Positions 22,928 to 32,941 of a stretch of 49,138 bases of DNA are shown in pieces. Source of the stretch: Anaerolineae bacterium (GTDB lineage: Bacteria; Chloroflexota; Anaerolineae; JAFGEY01). Position 1 is the stretch's first letter. Every line of letters begins with the position of its first letter. Below the pieces are notes generated by a model. It made no database searches, was not told the DNA's origin, and saw nothing but the letters and a program-made list of their open reading frames with translations. The stretch covers positions 1 to 49,138 of the forward strand of contig JAFGIE010000145.1 in assembly GCA_016929775.1 (NCBI GenBank). Reading direction: 5' to 3'. The position numbers were made by a program, and so were the translations under genes.

Positions 22928-23842
22928 TTACGCCATCAACAGCGCCAGCACGGCCTTCTGCGCGTGCAGGCGGTTTTCGGCCTGATCGAAGATGATCGAG
23001 TGCGGGCCATCCGCGACCTCGTTCGTGACCTCCTCGCCGCGATGGGCGGGGAGGCAGTGCATAAAGAGCGCATCCGGTGCCGCGTGGGCCATGAGGGCCG
23101 CATTGACTTGGTAGCCCTGGAAGACGATGCGTCGCTGCTCGGCCTCCGTTTCCTGTCCCATGCTCGCCCATACGTCTGTGTAGACCACGTCGGCTCCCTC
23201 AACGGCTTGAACGGGGTCGTGGGTCACGTCGATCCGTGCGCCGCTCTCGCGCGCGAGCTGGCGTGCGAGCCCGATCACGGCGGGGTGCGGCTCGTAACCG
23301 GGCGGGGAGGCGACGGTAACGTGGATCCCCAGCTTGCTGCCGATGTAGAGCAGCGAGTTCGCGACGTTGTTGCCGTCGCCGATGAAGGCCATCCTGCCAC
23401 CTACCTCGCCCCGATGTTCCCACAAGGTGAGAACGTCACCCAACGCCTGGCAAGGATGGACATAGTCAGACAGGCCGTTGATCACGGGAACCGTCGCATG
23501 GGCGGCGAGCTCCTCGATCTCCCGGTGAGCGTAGACGCGCGCCTCGATCCCGTCGACATATCGCGAAAGCACGCGCGCCACATCGGCCACACTCTCGCGC
23601 TCGCCCAGGCCGATCTCGTCCGGGGAGAGGTAGAGGGCGTGTCCGCCCAGCTGGACCATCGCCATCTCGAATGAGGTGCGGGTGCGCAGGCTGGGCTTGG
23701 CAAAGATCATCGCCAGTGACTTGCCCGACAGAAGCGGCGCGTTGCCTCCGCTCTTCCAGGCGGCCTTGAGGTCGCGTGCGGTGTTGAGGATCTGCCAGAT
23801 CTCGTCAGCTGACAGGTCGGCGAGACAAAGTAGGTGCTGCAT
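22928..23842 (-). CDS. argF: Ornithine carbamoyltransferase
   Basis: 304 residues from ATG 23842, chosen because AGGAG lies just upstream and the protein then aligns with the family N-terminus. The carbamoyl-phosphate loop is S51-L-R-T-R-T, with HPCQALGD further on and the ornithine-binding [11 protein letters not shown] near the C-terminus. It makes citrulline in arginine biosynthesis. No other arg gene is in the window. It heads the minus-strand block; the 212 bp upstream to the next gene show no clear promoter. Confidence 0.95.
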   Translation of the reverse strand: MQHLLCLADLSADEIWQILNTARDLKAAWKSGGNAPLLSGKSLAMIFAKPSLRTRTSFEMAMVQLGGHALYLSPDEIGLGERESVADVARVLSRYVDGIEARVYAHREIEELAAHATVPVINGLSDYVHPCQALGDVLTLWEHRGEVGGRMAFIGDGNNVANSLLYIGSKLGIHVTVASPPGYEPHPAVIGLARQLARESGARIDVTHDPVQAVEGADVVYTDVWASMGQETEAEQRRIVFQGYQVNAALMAHAAPDALFMHCLPAHRGEEVTNEVADGPHSIIFDQAENRLHAQKAVLALLMA

Positions 23843-24054
23843 TCCGCTTCTCCTCCGCGCTTGCCGGCGCTGTGGCGATTGGGGCCCATGACAAAAGGCG
23901 CGCTCGCGCTTGGGATCCGGCGACCGCGCCCCGATAGGTACGCTGCCCGGCTGGCGCCCCATATGCCAGGTCGCGCAGGGATGAGAGGCGCGGGTCGTGT
24001 CGGTTGGCTGGGCCAGAACACGCGCACGCCGCGCGCCGGATCTGGGCCGATGGG

Positions 24055-24519
24055 CTACCGTGTCAGCAGCATGGTCGATAACTGCTCGATCAGGTACGAG
24101 ATCACGACCAGGGCCATGGGCACCATCAGGGTGGACACGAACCGACTCGCCAAGACGTCAAGCCCCACCCGCCTGAGCAGCTTTGAGAACCGTGACTGGG
24201 GTGGCCCTGCTTGCCGGAGCGGGACATCTCGCTGTTCCTTCATTCTGCGGTAGCGAGAGAACGTGATCGCTGAGCGAAAGTACTGCTCGGTAAAGATCAC
24301 ATAGACCAGCCAGAGCAGTCCCAGGAACACCAACCCAAAGCGGTCGATCGGTCGCAGCAGCCACCTGTTGCTGCTTATGGCGGGCCAAAGCATGTTCCAG
24401 GCATTGCGCAGCAGAAAAACCCCAATCAGTCCCATAGCGCTGATCAGGAGCCAACCGAGATAGGCGAGCAAGTAGCCAACTACGTCGCCTACCGTGAGCT
24501 TGGGTGTGATGTCTTCCAT
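24055..24519 (-). CDS. Small integral membrane protein, 154 residues
   Basis: No family recognised. Hydrophobic segments at about 11-36 ([19 protein letters not shown]), 62-78 ([17 protein letters not shown]) and 131-150 ([17 protein letters not shown]), with a basic loop in between ([10 protein letters not shown]). The cytosolic loop and three helices suggest a small membrane component. AAGGAGTG precedes the ATG. It has its own consensus promoter with an operator-like dyad, so its expression is probably controlled. Confidence 0.75.
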   Translation of the reverse strand: MEDITPKLTVGDVVGYLLAYLGWLLISAMGLIGVFLLRNAWNMLWPAISSNRWLLRPIDRFGLVFLGLLWLVYVIFTEQYFRSAITFSRYRRMKEQRDVPLRQAGPPQSRFSKLLRRVGLDVLASRFVSTLMVPMALVVISYLIEQLSTMLLTR

Positions 24520-24547
24520 GTTCGTTCACTCCTTCGATGGTACTTGA

Positions 24548-24576
24548 ATTATAGGTACAAGGTTCTCGATTGTCAA
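24548..24576 (-). promoter_or_regulatory. Perfect consensus sigma-70 promoter
   Basis: On the minus strand TTGACA (24576-24571), 17 bp, TATAAT (24553-24548). Both hexamers match consensus exactly. It drives the membrane protein at 24055-24519. Confidence 0.92.
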
Positions 24577-24581
24577 GAACC
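24561..24581. promoter_or_regulatory. Operator-like dyad GGTTCT-N9-AGAACC
   Basis: Perfect 6-bp inverted repeat covering the -35 and half the spacer of the promoter at 24548-24576. A repressor would be expected for an unregulated-strength consensus promoter; none is identified. Confidence 0.5.
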
Positions 24582-24602
24582 GTGTGCTGGCGGGTGACAC
24601 GA

Positions 24603-24635
24603 AAAGGGAAACTTGCACGAGGCAAGTTTCCCTTT
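24603..24635 (-). terminator. Rho-independent terminator of the oligopeptide ATPase pair
   Basis: AAAGGGAAACTTGC (24603-24616) pairs with GCAAGTTTCCCTTT (24622-24635), a perfect 14-bp stem with a 5-nt loop. It has T-rich flanks in both directions. It lies 53 nt after the second ATPase gene and just upstream of the next promoter. Confidence 0.92.
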
Positions 24636-24688
24636 GCACCGACAGGATATCCAGGTTGTCGATTGAGCGGCACGGACAGCCCGCACCT

Positions 24689-25744
<1,056 letters not shown>

Positions 25745-25765
25745 ATAGCGTCACCTCACCTTTGT

Positions 25766-26785
25766 CTATTCGTAGAGCAGGCAGCGAGCAAAGTGGCCGG
25801 GCTTGACCTCGATGAACGGTATCTCGCGATCCACGTCGCATTTGCCGGGCATGTAGTCTGGGCAGCGTGGATGGTAGGGGCAGCCCGGCGGGATGTTGTA
25901 GGGGTCGGGCACGGCGCCCGTGATGGTGTGGAGCTGGCCCAAGGTCTTGCGCCCGATGCGCGGGATGGAGCGCAGGAGGTCGCGCGTGTAGGGATGGTAT
26001 GGGTCGTAGAAGGTGTCGTCGACGCTCGCGAACTCGACCTCCTTGCCCAAGTACATGACGACCACATTGTCTGCCATCTCGGCGATGACGCCCAGGTTGT
26101 GCGTGATGAACATGATCGCCATACCGAACTCGGCCTGCAGGCCCTTCATCAGCTCTAGGATCTGCGCCTCTGTCGTCACGTCCAGGGCCGTGGTCGGCTC
26201 GTCGGCGATCAGCAGGCTGGGGTGACACGAGAGCGCCATCGCGATCATGGCGCGCTGGCGCATGCCGCCGGAGAGCTGGTGCGGGTAGGCGTCGATGCGG
26301 TCCTGGGGCTGGGGCAGCCCAACGTGATCGAGCATCTCGATCGCCAGCTCGCGCGCCTCTTCCTTGCCCACCTTCTGGTGCAGCATGATCGCTTCCATGA
26401 TCTGGTTGCCGATCGTGTGCACGGGGCTGAGCGACGTCATGGGCTCCTGGAAGATCTTGGCGATCTCGTTGCCACGAATGCTCCGGATCTCGGGACCACG
26501 GGGGTCGAGCTTGGTGAGCTCGATCTTTTCCACAGAGCCGTCGGGGCTGTAGCGGTGGAAAAAGACCTGGCCTTCGACGATCTCGCCGGGAGGCGGGACA
26601 ATGCGCATGATCGCCTGTGACGTCACGCTCTTGCCGCAGCCGCTCTCGCCCACCACGCCCAGCGTCTTACCCCGCTCGATGTCAAAGGTCACGCCTTCGA
26701 CCGCCCGCACTGTGCCCTCATCCAGGAAAAAGTACACTTTGATATCGCGGACTTCGATGAGGGGCTCCTTGCCGTTTTCGCTCAT
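25766..26785 (-). CDS. oppD: Oligo/dipeptide ABC transporter ATP-binding protein (OppD/DppD type)
   Basis: 339 residues from ATG 26785 (GGGAGAG upstream; the open frame before it is not supported). Walker A GESGCGKSV, signature SGGMRQR, Walker B LLIADEPT and the OppD C-terminal region GCPYHPRCPDYMPGKC are present. First gene of a two-gene unit with the OppF-type ATPase. It is preceded by an unusually long leader of about 297 nt from a strong promoter. The transport partners must be encoded elsewhere or the pair must serve a different permease. Confidence 0.92.
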   Translation of the reverse strand: MSENGKEPLIEVRDIKVYFFLDEGTVRAVEGVTFDIERGKTLGVVGESGCGKSVTSQAIMRIVPPPGEIVEGQVFFHRYSPDGSVEKIELTKLDPRGPEIRSIRGNEIAKIFQEPMTSLSPVHTIGNQIMEAIMLHQKVGKEEARELAIEMLDHVGLPQPQDRIDAYPHQLSGGMRQRAMIAMALSCHPSLLIADEPTTALDVTTEAQILELMKGLQAEFGMAIMFITHNLGVIAEMADNVVVMYLGKEVEFASVDDTFYDPYHPYTRDLLRSIPRIGRKTLGQLHTITGAVPDPYNIPPGCPYHPRCPDYMPGKCDVDREIPFIEVKPGHFARCLLYE

Positions 26786-27088
26786 AGTCTCTCCCGTCCT
26801 TCCTGTCTGTTGTCGCGGTCCAGCCTGCCTTCGACCACTGAAGAGGTCGAGATCGTCACGGCGCACAAAGATCCGGACGGTCCCTACCAAAGGAGACGAA
26901 ACACGTCGACAGCCCGGTGTGCGTGAGGGCAGTCACGTGCGTGTAGACAGAGATGCACTGTGAATGGTTGCTTCTGGGCGCACAGTTGTGTAGGCATACA
27001 TGGGCATTTCCAGTCCCACGCCCGTGAAGCATCCCCGGGTCCCTGGGCACGATCTCGGAGCGGGCGCTACGAGCTTCCCATCGCGGGT

Positions 27089-27117
27089 ACTATAACACAT
27101 TTCCAAGTCCTTGTCAA
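27089..27117 (-). promoter_or_regulatory. Strong sigma-70 promoter for oppD/oppF
   Basis: On the minus strand TTGACA (27117-27112), 17 bp, TATAGT (27094-27089). The start is expected near 27082, leaving about 297 nt of leader before oppD. Confidence 0.88.
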
Positions 27118-27130
27118 AACAGCAATCCGA

Positions 27131-27160
27131 TTGGTGCAAGACGCCGGTCCGTGCTATAAT
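27131..27160 (+). promoter_or_regulatory. Promoter for the surface glycoconjugate operon
   Basis: TTGGTG (27131-27136), an 18-bp spacer and TATAAT (27155-27160), with TGC giving an extended -10. It diverges from the oppD promoter, with 13 bp between the two -35 elements. Confidence 0.65.
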
Positions 27161-27300
27161 CGCACCCATCGTCGGCGTCGATGTCCGGCAATCCGCGCCG
27201 GACGGGCGATGTGCGTCGCCGGGACCGGGTTCGCGCTCGCACAAGCGTGGTCGACGACACGCATACGTGGGTTCCTGGCCTGAGAAGGAGCGGTTAGGTC

Positions 27301-28290
27301 TTGTCCAGAGGCACAGGTAGAAGCGGTTCCGCAGAGGACGCAGGGGCGATCTCCTCCACACAGACGATCGAGCAGGCGATCCTGCAGACGGTGGCCTATG
27401 CCGATGTCTTTGACTACCCCCTTTCCGAGCCCGAAGTACATCGCTACCTGGTCTCGGTGCCCGCGACGTTGCAGGAGGTCCAAGATGTCCTCCGGACGCG
27501 CATCCTGCCGGGCGGGCGCCTCGTTGCGCAGGACGGGTACGTCATGCTCCCCGGGCGGCAAGGCCTGGCTGCGGTCCGTCGCGCGCGCCAGGAGGCGTCG
27601 TCGCGGATGTGGCACAAGGGGGTGCGATACGGACACGCGATCGCCCGCTTGCCCTTTGTGCGCATGGCGGCGATCACGGGCACGTTGGCGGTCAACAACA
27701 TCGAGCGGGGCGCCGACATCGACTACCTGATCGTGGCAGCGCCGCATCGCGTGTGGCTGACCCGGTACATGTGCCTGTTCCTGGTGTATGGGGGCAGACT
27801 GGAGCAACTGACGATCTGTCCCAACTACTTGATCAGCAGCGATCATCTGGACCAGTTCTCGCGGTCCTTCTACACGGCGCACGAGCTCGCGCAAATGGTC
27901 CCGGTCTACGGCCTAGAGATCTATCGCAAGATCGTCGAGGCGAACGGCTGGGCGCGGGCGTACCTGCCCAATGCGTTCGACGTCGATCGCGATCTGCCTG
28001 TGCTGCGCCTGGGCCGGTTGGCGCGGGCAGCCAAGACGTCTGGGGAACGCCTGCTGTCCGGCAGGCTGGGCGATGCGTGGGAGCGCCGGGAGAGCCGGAT
28101 CAAGATCGCGCGCCTCACGCAGGAGGCGGCGGCGTGTGCAACGGGCGCCGCGACCTTTGAGCCAGAACTGTGCAAGGGCCATCTGGTCGATCACGGACAG
28201 CAGATCCGCCAGGCGTATGTCCGGCGCCTGGAGCGGATTGGCCTGGACCCGTCAGGAGTGGACGTGCTGCAGGCGCGATCTGCGTCCTAG
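27301..28290 (+). CDS. Nucleotidyltransferase-like protein
   Basis: 329 residues from TTG, with AAGGAG 10 nt upstream. The segment TGTLAVNNIERGADIDYLIVA (about 120-140, split here as TGTLAVNN and GADIDYLIVA) fits a polymerase-beta-type nucleotidyltransferase core, with the acidic pair Asp-x-Asp in GADIDYLI. The N-terminal part (IEQAILQTVAYADVFDYPLSEPEVHRYL split over about 22-50) resembles a winged-helix module. First gene of the glycoconjugate block, 24 nt before the radical SAM gene. Substrate unknown. Confidence 0.72.
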   Translation: MSRGTGRSGSAEDAGAISSTQTIEQAILQTVAYADVFDYPLSEPEVHRYLVSVPATLQEVQDVLRTRILPGGRLVAQDGYVMLPGRQGLAAVRRARQEASSRMWHKGVRYGHAIARLPFVRMAAITGTLAVNNIERGADIDYLIVAAPHRVWLTRYMCLFLVYGGRLEQLTICPNYLISSDHLDQFSRSFYTAHELAQMVPVYGLEIYRKIVEANGWARAYLPNAFDVDRDLPVLRLGRLARAAKTSGERLLSGRLGDAWERRESRIKIARLTQEAAACATGAATFEPELCKGHLVDHGQQIRQAYVRRLERIGLDPSGVDVLQARSAS

Positions 28291-28314
28291 CTGGCATCCA
28301 AGCAGGAGGAGCCA

Positions 28315-29829
28315 TTGCCTGTCGATATGCTGCTCGTCAACCCGCTCTATCTGCGCGATGACCCGGTCGAGTCGCGTCTCATGACGCCCTACTTTCCGCT
28401 CGGGATCCTGTATGTCGCGGCGGCGGCGCGTGCGGCAGGCTACCGGGTCGCCATATTCGACGGCATGTTTGAGACGAACGACGACGCGTTCGAGGCTGTC
28501 CTGGCGCGTGAGCAGCCCAAGGTCGTCGGTTTCGGCGTCCTGGCGACGGTGCGTCGGGCGGCGCTGCGCCTTGCCGCGCTCGCCAAGCGACGCGGCGCCA
28601 CGGTGGTGATGGGCGGCGCGGATCCAACGGCGCGTCCCGAGACCTATCTGGCGCACCAGGATGGGGGCCTGTACCCGGTCGACGTGGTGACGGTCGGGGA
28701 GTCGGAAGAGACGATCGTCGAGCTGCTGCGTGCGCTGCTGGCGCGTGGCGGAGATGCGCCGGCTACCGAGGTCGCCGCGACCGCCTCGGTCGGCGCGATC
28801 GCTTCGATCGCCGCGATCGCCGGGCTTGCCTATCGCGATCAGTCGGGGCAGGTCGTGCGCACCCCGTGCCGTGACCTGATCGAGGATGTGAACGGGATCC
28901 CGCTGCCGGCGCGCGACCTGATCGACCTGGAGCCCTATCGACGCGCCTGGCGCAGCCGGCACGGCTTCTTCTCGATGTCGTTGATCGCCACGCGGGGATG
29001 CCCGTTCAACTGTGCGTGGTGCCAAAAGATCGTCTTTGGGCGCAGCTACCGCCCCCGTGCGCCAGAACGGGTGGCTGAGGAGATGCGCCTGATCAGGGAG
29101 CGGTATCAGCCGGACCAGCTGCGCATCGTCGACGACGTGATGGGCATCGATCGCCGCTGGGTGCGCGCGTGGCACGATGCCGTCTTGGCGCGAGATGCGG
29201 CGATCCCGTTCGAGTGTCTCTCGCGCGTCGACCTGGTGGACGAAGAGCTGGTCCAGCTGCTGCAGGAGGTGGGCTGCCGCCGGATCGCTTTCGGCGCAGA
29301 GTCGGGCTCGCAACGGGTGCTCGACGCGATGACCAAGGGGACGACGGTCGCGCAGATCTATCGTACCGCCGAGATCTGTCGCGCGGCAGGGATCGAGACC
29401 TACTTTTACATGATGGTCGGATACCCCGGCGAAGAGTGGAATGACCTCAAGCAGTCGGTTGCCCTGCTGCGGAAGACGCGCCCCGATGCGTTCAGCACCA
29501 CGATCGCTTATCCGTTGCCAGGCACGGCGTTCTATGAAGAGGTGCAGCACCGCTTGCCCGGCGGGGGCACAGCGTCGCTGGATTGGGACTATACGGCGGA
29601 GAACAGGCTTCTCTTTGCGGCGGGCAGGTACAACACTCCCTTCTACCGGAGGGTCATCCGCTGGTTCCACAGCGAGTGGCGGGACGCACAGATCCAGGCG
29701 GGCATGCCCGTCTCGACACGCGAGCGGGTGCGCGGCAAGGTTGGGCTGTGGCGCGATCGCCTGGTCGTGCACCTGCTGGCGCGCCTTCCGTTCCTGACCG
29801 GGGGCGGGCAGCGCCGCCAACCGCGCTAG
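28315..29829 (+). CDS. Cobalamin-binding radical SAM protein
   Basis: 504 residues from TTG after AGGAGGAG. An N-terminal B12-binding Rossmann domain (about 1-150; PYFPLGILYVAAAARAAGY, VVMGGADPTARP) precedes a radical SAM domain with Cys229, Cys233 and Cys236 (RGCPFNCAWCQ) and GAESGSQRVLDAMTKG. Class B enzymes of this type methylate unreactive carbons or rearrange lipids and sugars. An alanine/isoleucine-rich insertion (about 143-165) separates the two domains. In this context it may act on a glycan or lipid carrier; the reaction is unknown. Confidence 0.9.
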   Translation: MPVDMLLVNPLYLRDDPVESRLMTPYFPLGILYVAAAARAAGYRVAIFDGMFETNDDAFEAVLAREQPKVVGFGVLATVRRAALRLAALAKRRGATVVMGGADPTARPETYLAHQDGGLYPVDVVTVGESEETIVELLRALLARGGDAPATEVAATASVGAIASIAAIAGLAYRDQSGQVVRTPCRDLIEDVNGIPLPARDLIDLEPYRRAWRSRHGFFSMSLIATRGCPFNCAWCQKIVFGRSYRPRAPERVAEEMRLIRERYQPDQLRIVDDVMGIDRRWVRAWHDAVLARDAAIPFECLSRVDLVDEELVQLLQEVGCRRIAFGAESGSQRVLDAMTKGTTVAQIYRTAEICRAAGIETYFYMMVGYPGEEWNDLKQSVALLRKTRPDAFSTTIAYPLPGTAFYEEVQHRLPGGGTASLDWDYTAENRLLFAAGRYNTPFYRRVIRWFHSEWRDAQIQAGMPVSTRERVRGKVGLWRDRLVVHLLARLPFLTGGGQRRQPR

Positions 29830-29835
29830 CCGCCG

Positions 29836-30723
29836 ATGGCGCTCGAACGGTCTCTCCTGGCTCGGTGGGTGGATCTGCTCGCCTGCCCGCGCTGCCAGGG
29901 CGCGCTGGCGGTAGGGCAGGGCGCACACGTGACGTGCGGCGTGTGCGGCGAGCGGTATGCCGTGGACGGGTTGGCGATCGCCTTGCTGCCGCCCGAGCGC
30001 GCCGCCGCGTATGCCACGTTCGGGCGCACGTATCGCGAGGCTCGCCTGCGAGAGGGCTGGCGCCCATTGACCCGCGAGCAGCTGCTGGCGCTCCCTCACG
30101 ACTCTCCACCCGGCTATCCAGCCCTCTACTGGCGCGTGCGCCGCGAAAGCTATCGTGCGCTGCTGCGTCTGCTCGAGGCTGAGGGCCCGCCGCCCGACGC
30201 CGGACCGGTCGCCGATCTCGGCGCGGGCGTGGGTTGGCTTGCCTTCCGCCTGGCGCAGATCGGGTACCACACCCTTGCCGTCGACGCCAGCGTGGACGAC
30301 GCCTTCGGACTGGGCGCAGCTGCGCCCTATCTGGAGCGGGCGCAGCACCGCCTGCTGCTCGTCCAGGGCGATCTCGAGCATCCTCCGCTGCGCGCCGGAG
30401 CGTGGAGCGCCGCGATCCTGAACGCCAGCCTGCACTATGCGCGCGACCTCGACGCGGCGCTGCGCGAGGTGACCCGTGCGCTCCGCCCGGGGGGGCGGCT
30501 GATCGTCATGGACAGCCCGATCGCCCGGATCCCGGTCTCAGGCACGGGGCGCGGCGATCGACACCTGGGAACCCGCGAGCTCGACGCCGCGCTCGAGCGG
30601 GCTGGGCTGCGTCCACGCTGGATCCGCGTGTGGCGTGGCGCGCGCTGGTGGGTCCATCAGGGCAAGGCGTGGCTCCGGCAGAGCGGGTCTTTCTCGTTTC
30701 CCCTCGTCGTCGCCGAAAGGTAG
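29836..30723 (+). CDS. SAM-dependent methyltransferase with N-terminal zinc ribbon
   Basis: 295 residues. A Trm112-like zinc ribbon opens the protein (LLACPRCQGAL and CGVCGERYAVDG, two CxxC pairs at about 17-38). A class I methyltransferase core follows (VADLGAGVGWLAFRLAQ for SAM, LNASLHYARD, LRPGGRLIVMDSP). The type is common in glycan and lipid pathways. It begins 6 nt after the radical SAM gene and ends 5 nt before the lipoprotein gene. Confidence 0.85.
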   Translation: MALERSLLARWVDLLACPRCQGALAVGQGAHVTCGVCGERYAVDGLAIALLPPERAAAYATFGRTYREARLREGWRPLTREQLLALPHDSPPGYPALYWRVRRESYRALLRLLEAEGPPPDAGPVADLGAGVGWLAFRLAQIGYHTLAVDASVDDAFGLGAAAPYLERAQHRLLLVQGDLEHPPLRAGAWSAAILNASLHYARDLDAALREVTRALRPGGRLIVMDSPIARIPVSGTGRGDRHLGTRELDAALERAGLRPRWIRVWRGARWWVHQGKAWLRQSGSFSFPLVVAER

Positions 30724-30728
30724 CGCGG

Positions 30729-32084
30729 ATGCGTTGGTACAGGTGGTGTGTGGTATGCGCGGCGCTCTGCCTGGCGAGCTGCCGCCCGGTGGCGCAGCAG
30801 GTACGCTGTCCCAGCAAAGGGCACTGCTACAGGCGGACGTACGATGCCGTGATCTCGTCTCCCATTGCCTGGGACTGGGACGGCGACGGCAGCCTCGAGA
30901 TCGCCGTCGGCTCGTGGGATGGCTACTTTTACCTGCTCGACGCCGCGCTAGAGACACAGCCCGGATGGCCCAAGTGGAGCCGCAAGGGGTTCTTTTCCTC
31001 CCCAGCGCTGATCGACCTGGACAGCGACGGGGCGCCCGAGATCGTGGTCGGTTCGGAAGCGGGCAAGCTCTACGCCTGGCACGCCGATGGACGGGCGGCG
31101 GAGGGCTATCCGGTCGACCTCGGCTACCCGATCTGGGCCTCGCCTACGGGGCTCGACGGTCCCCGGATCGCGTTGGGCGACGCCTCGCGGATGCACGTCT
31201 TGGACAGCCGGGGGAAAGCCGTCCCCGGTTGGCCCCAGCCGATCGAGGGGTGGCCCGATGCCACCGCAGCCGCTTACGGGGGCGTGCTGGCGCTGACCAC
31301 GCTCACGCCCGGCGACATCTCGCGGGGCTGGGTCTATGCTTGGCGCGAGACGGGCGAGCTGCTGCCGGGGTACCCGATCGAGCTAGAGATGGACAGCGAT
31401 TCGTCGCCGGTGCTGGCAGAGCTGGACGGAGACGGGCAGCTGTGGCTGATCTGCGGCGATGACCAGGGCTGGCTGCACGTCCTGGACCTGGCGGGACAGG
31501 AACGAAGTGGGTTCCCGGTGCGAAGCCAGGGGCCGAAACCAGGCCCGACGCCCACGCCGCACCCGCCCGGCGGGAACGTGTACTCGATCGAGGCTTCTCC
31601 CGCAGTCGCTGACGTGGACGGCGATGGACGGTACGAGATCGCCGTCGGGGCGTGGGACGGGCGCATGTACCTGTGGAACGATGCGGGGCAGTTGCTGTCG
31701 GGATGGCCGATCGCAGTCGGCGACCAGATCATCTCCTCCGCGGCGCTCGTGGACCTGGATGGGGACGATCGCCTGGACGTCGTGGTCGGTTCGAAGGATG
31801 GGCATCTCTACGGGTGGACGCCCGACGGCGACGCGCTGCCCGGTTTCCCCTACGATCTCGGCGATCCGGTCTTCTCGTCGCCGTGGGTCGGTGACTTGGA
31901 GGGGGACGGGCGCGCGGACGTGGTCGTGGGCGCCAACAACGGGATTCACGTGCTCCGCGACGTCGGCCCTCTGGGAGCGGTGGGGTGGCCCACGTTCCAC
32001 CGCGACGCACGCCGCAGCGGAGCCGCGCCATCTCTTGATGGCGCGCCATCTCTTGATGGCGCACTGTCGGATGGGGTGCCGTGA
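30729..32084 (+). CDS. FG-GAP/VCBS beta-propeller lipoprotein
   Basis: 451 residues from ATG 30729. The lipoprotein signal ends in the lipobox LASC (Cys at about 18). At least five FG-GAP-like blades follow with Asp-rich calcium loops, for example DWDGDGSLEIAVGSWDGY, DLDSDGAPEIVVGSEAG, DVDGDGRYEIAVGAWDG, DLDGDDRLDVVVGSKDG and DLEGDGRADVVVGANNG. It should form an extracytoplasmic beta-propeller tethered to the membrane by lipid. The last residues carry two copies of APSLDG from a tandem repeat. Its stop overlaps the next start by 4 nt. Confidence 0.9.
   Translation: MRWYRWCVVCAALCLASCRPVAQQVRCPSKGHCYRRTYDAVISSPIAWDWDGDGSLEIAVGSWDGYFYLLDAALETQPGWPKWSRKGFFSSPALIDLDSDGAPEIVVGSEAGKLYAWHADGRAAEGYPVDLGYPIWASPTGLDGPRIALGDASRMHVLDSRGKAVPGWPQPIEGWPDATAAAYGGVLALTTLTPGDISRGWVYAWRETGELLPGYPIELEMDSDSSPVLAELDGDGQLWLICGDDQGWLHVLDLAGQERSGFPVRSQGPKPGPTPTPHPPGGNVYSIEASPAVADVDGDGRYEIAVGAWDGRMYLWNDAGQLLSGWPIAVGDQIISSAALVDLDGDDRLDVVVGSKDGHLYGWTPDGDALPGFPYDLGDPVFSSPWVGDLEGDGRADVVVGANNGIHVLRDVGPLGAVGWPTFHRDARRSGAAPSLDGAPSLDGALSDGVP
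32025..32060. repeat. 18-bp tandem repeat with internal dyad
   Basis: Two exact 18-bp units (32025-32042 and 32043-32060). Each contains GCGCCATC...GATGGCGC, self-complementary around a short loop. They encode the duplicated APSLDG at the end of the FG-GAP lipoprotein. Likely generated by slippage. Confidence 0.85.
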
Positions 32085-32941
32085 AAGGGCGTGCCATCCC
32101 GTGGCGCCGGCGCCTGTGGGCGTGGGTCCTGATCGCGCTGATCGCGCCGATCCTTGCCTGGCGGCTCACGGCAGAGCTGATCGAGCCGCACCTCCTGCTT
32201 TGGCTCGGTCCCCACGCGCCCTACCTTGAGGCGCCGGCGATCGCGGGCACGACGCTGCGCTTGTACGCGGATACGCGCCCGCACGTGGGCAAGATCGCGG
32301 GGCTCCAAAAGGGCTTGGTCTGGGTACGCGGCGGTCGCCCGTTGGTCGAAGAGGGGTACGGGTTCGGCTGCCCGATCGTCGTCTATGATGGGCTTGCCTA
32401 CCTGTCGCGCCACGCCGAGATCGAGATGGCTCCCACCACGGTTGGGACGCGGTTCGTCAAGCGCTATGCGATCGACACTGCGGACACGCCGATCCAGTTC
32501 CTGCGGCGCAAGTATCGGCCTGTGCCCTCGCTGGGCGAGGTCGTGTACACCTATGACGTCCATCCTGGCGGTATGATCGACGTCGTGGTCGATCTGTCGG
32601 GACTCACGGTCGACTGGGCACGCGTCTACCTCATGAACGAGCAGGGCGCGCAGCGCTTTCCGCACTACTATGACACCCTGGGGCGGGCCTTGAGCGGCGA
32701 CGAGATCGGGATCTGGGAGCCATCGGCGGCGTTCATTGCGCGCGGATGCTTCGAGAGTCCGGATCGGGACCTTCGTTTCTGTGTCGAGGCGCAGCCCCCC
32801 GCGACCGTGTACTATGGGCGCGAGCGCTACAGGCAGTACAACTGGCGCGGGACCTACTATCTCTCCTGGTCGGGCGTCGACATCGAGCTGGAGGCGCCGC
32901 GCGAGCGCTACGCGTACCGGATTACGCTGGAGGCGGGATGA
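32081..32941 (+). CDS. Membrane-anchored protein of unknown function, 286 residues
   Basis: Not recognised. One N-terminal hydrophobic helix (WAWVLIALIAPILAW, about 13-27) is followed by an extracytoplasmic domain predicted to be mostly beta (GTTLRLYADTRPH, EVVYTYDVHPGGMIDVVVDL, ATVYYGRERYRQYNWRG). It starts at GTG inside the lipoprotein stop (GTGA) and ends inside the next start (ATGA). It is fixed in this operon between the propeller lipoprotein and the GT39-like transferase, so a role in surface glycan display is plausible but inferred. Confidence 0.75.
   Translation: MKGRAIPWRRRLWAWVLIALIAPILAWRLTAELIEPHLLLWLGPHAPYLEAPAIAGTTLRLYADTRPHVGKIAGLQKGLVWVRGGRPLVEEGYGFGCPIVVYDGLAYLSRHAEIEMAPTTVGTRFVKRYAIDTADTPIQFLRRKYRPVPSLGEVVYTYDVHPGGMIDVVVDLSGLTVDWARVYLMNEQGAQRFPHYYDTLGRALSGDEIGIWEPSAAFIARGCFESPDRDLRFCVEAQPPATVYYGRERYRQYNWRGTYYLSWSGVDIELEAPRERYAYRITLEAG

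Larger units (their letters stand above)
26786..27300. other. Intergenic region with divergent promoters and two long leaders
   Basis: This 515-bp gap holds the minus-strand promoter of the oppD/oppF unit (27089-27117) with a leader of about 297 nt, and the plus-strand promoter of the glycoconjugate operon (27131-27160) with a leader of about 134 nt. The plus leader contains a GTCCGG/CCGGAC hairpin at 27183-27203. I see no recognised riboswitch in either leader and no gene that I can support. Confidence 0.6.

Noticed and set aside
27181..27297. 38-codon frame in the leader of the glycoconjugate operon
   Set aside because: It has no ribosome binding site, its product is Arg-rich and of shadow-like composition, and it overlaps a hairpin.
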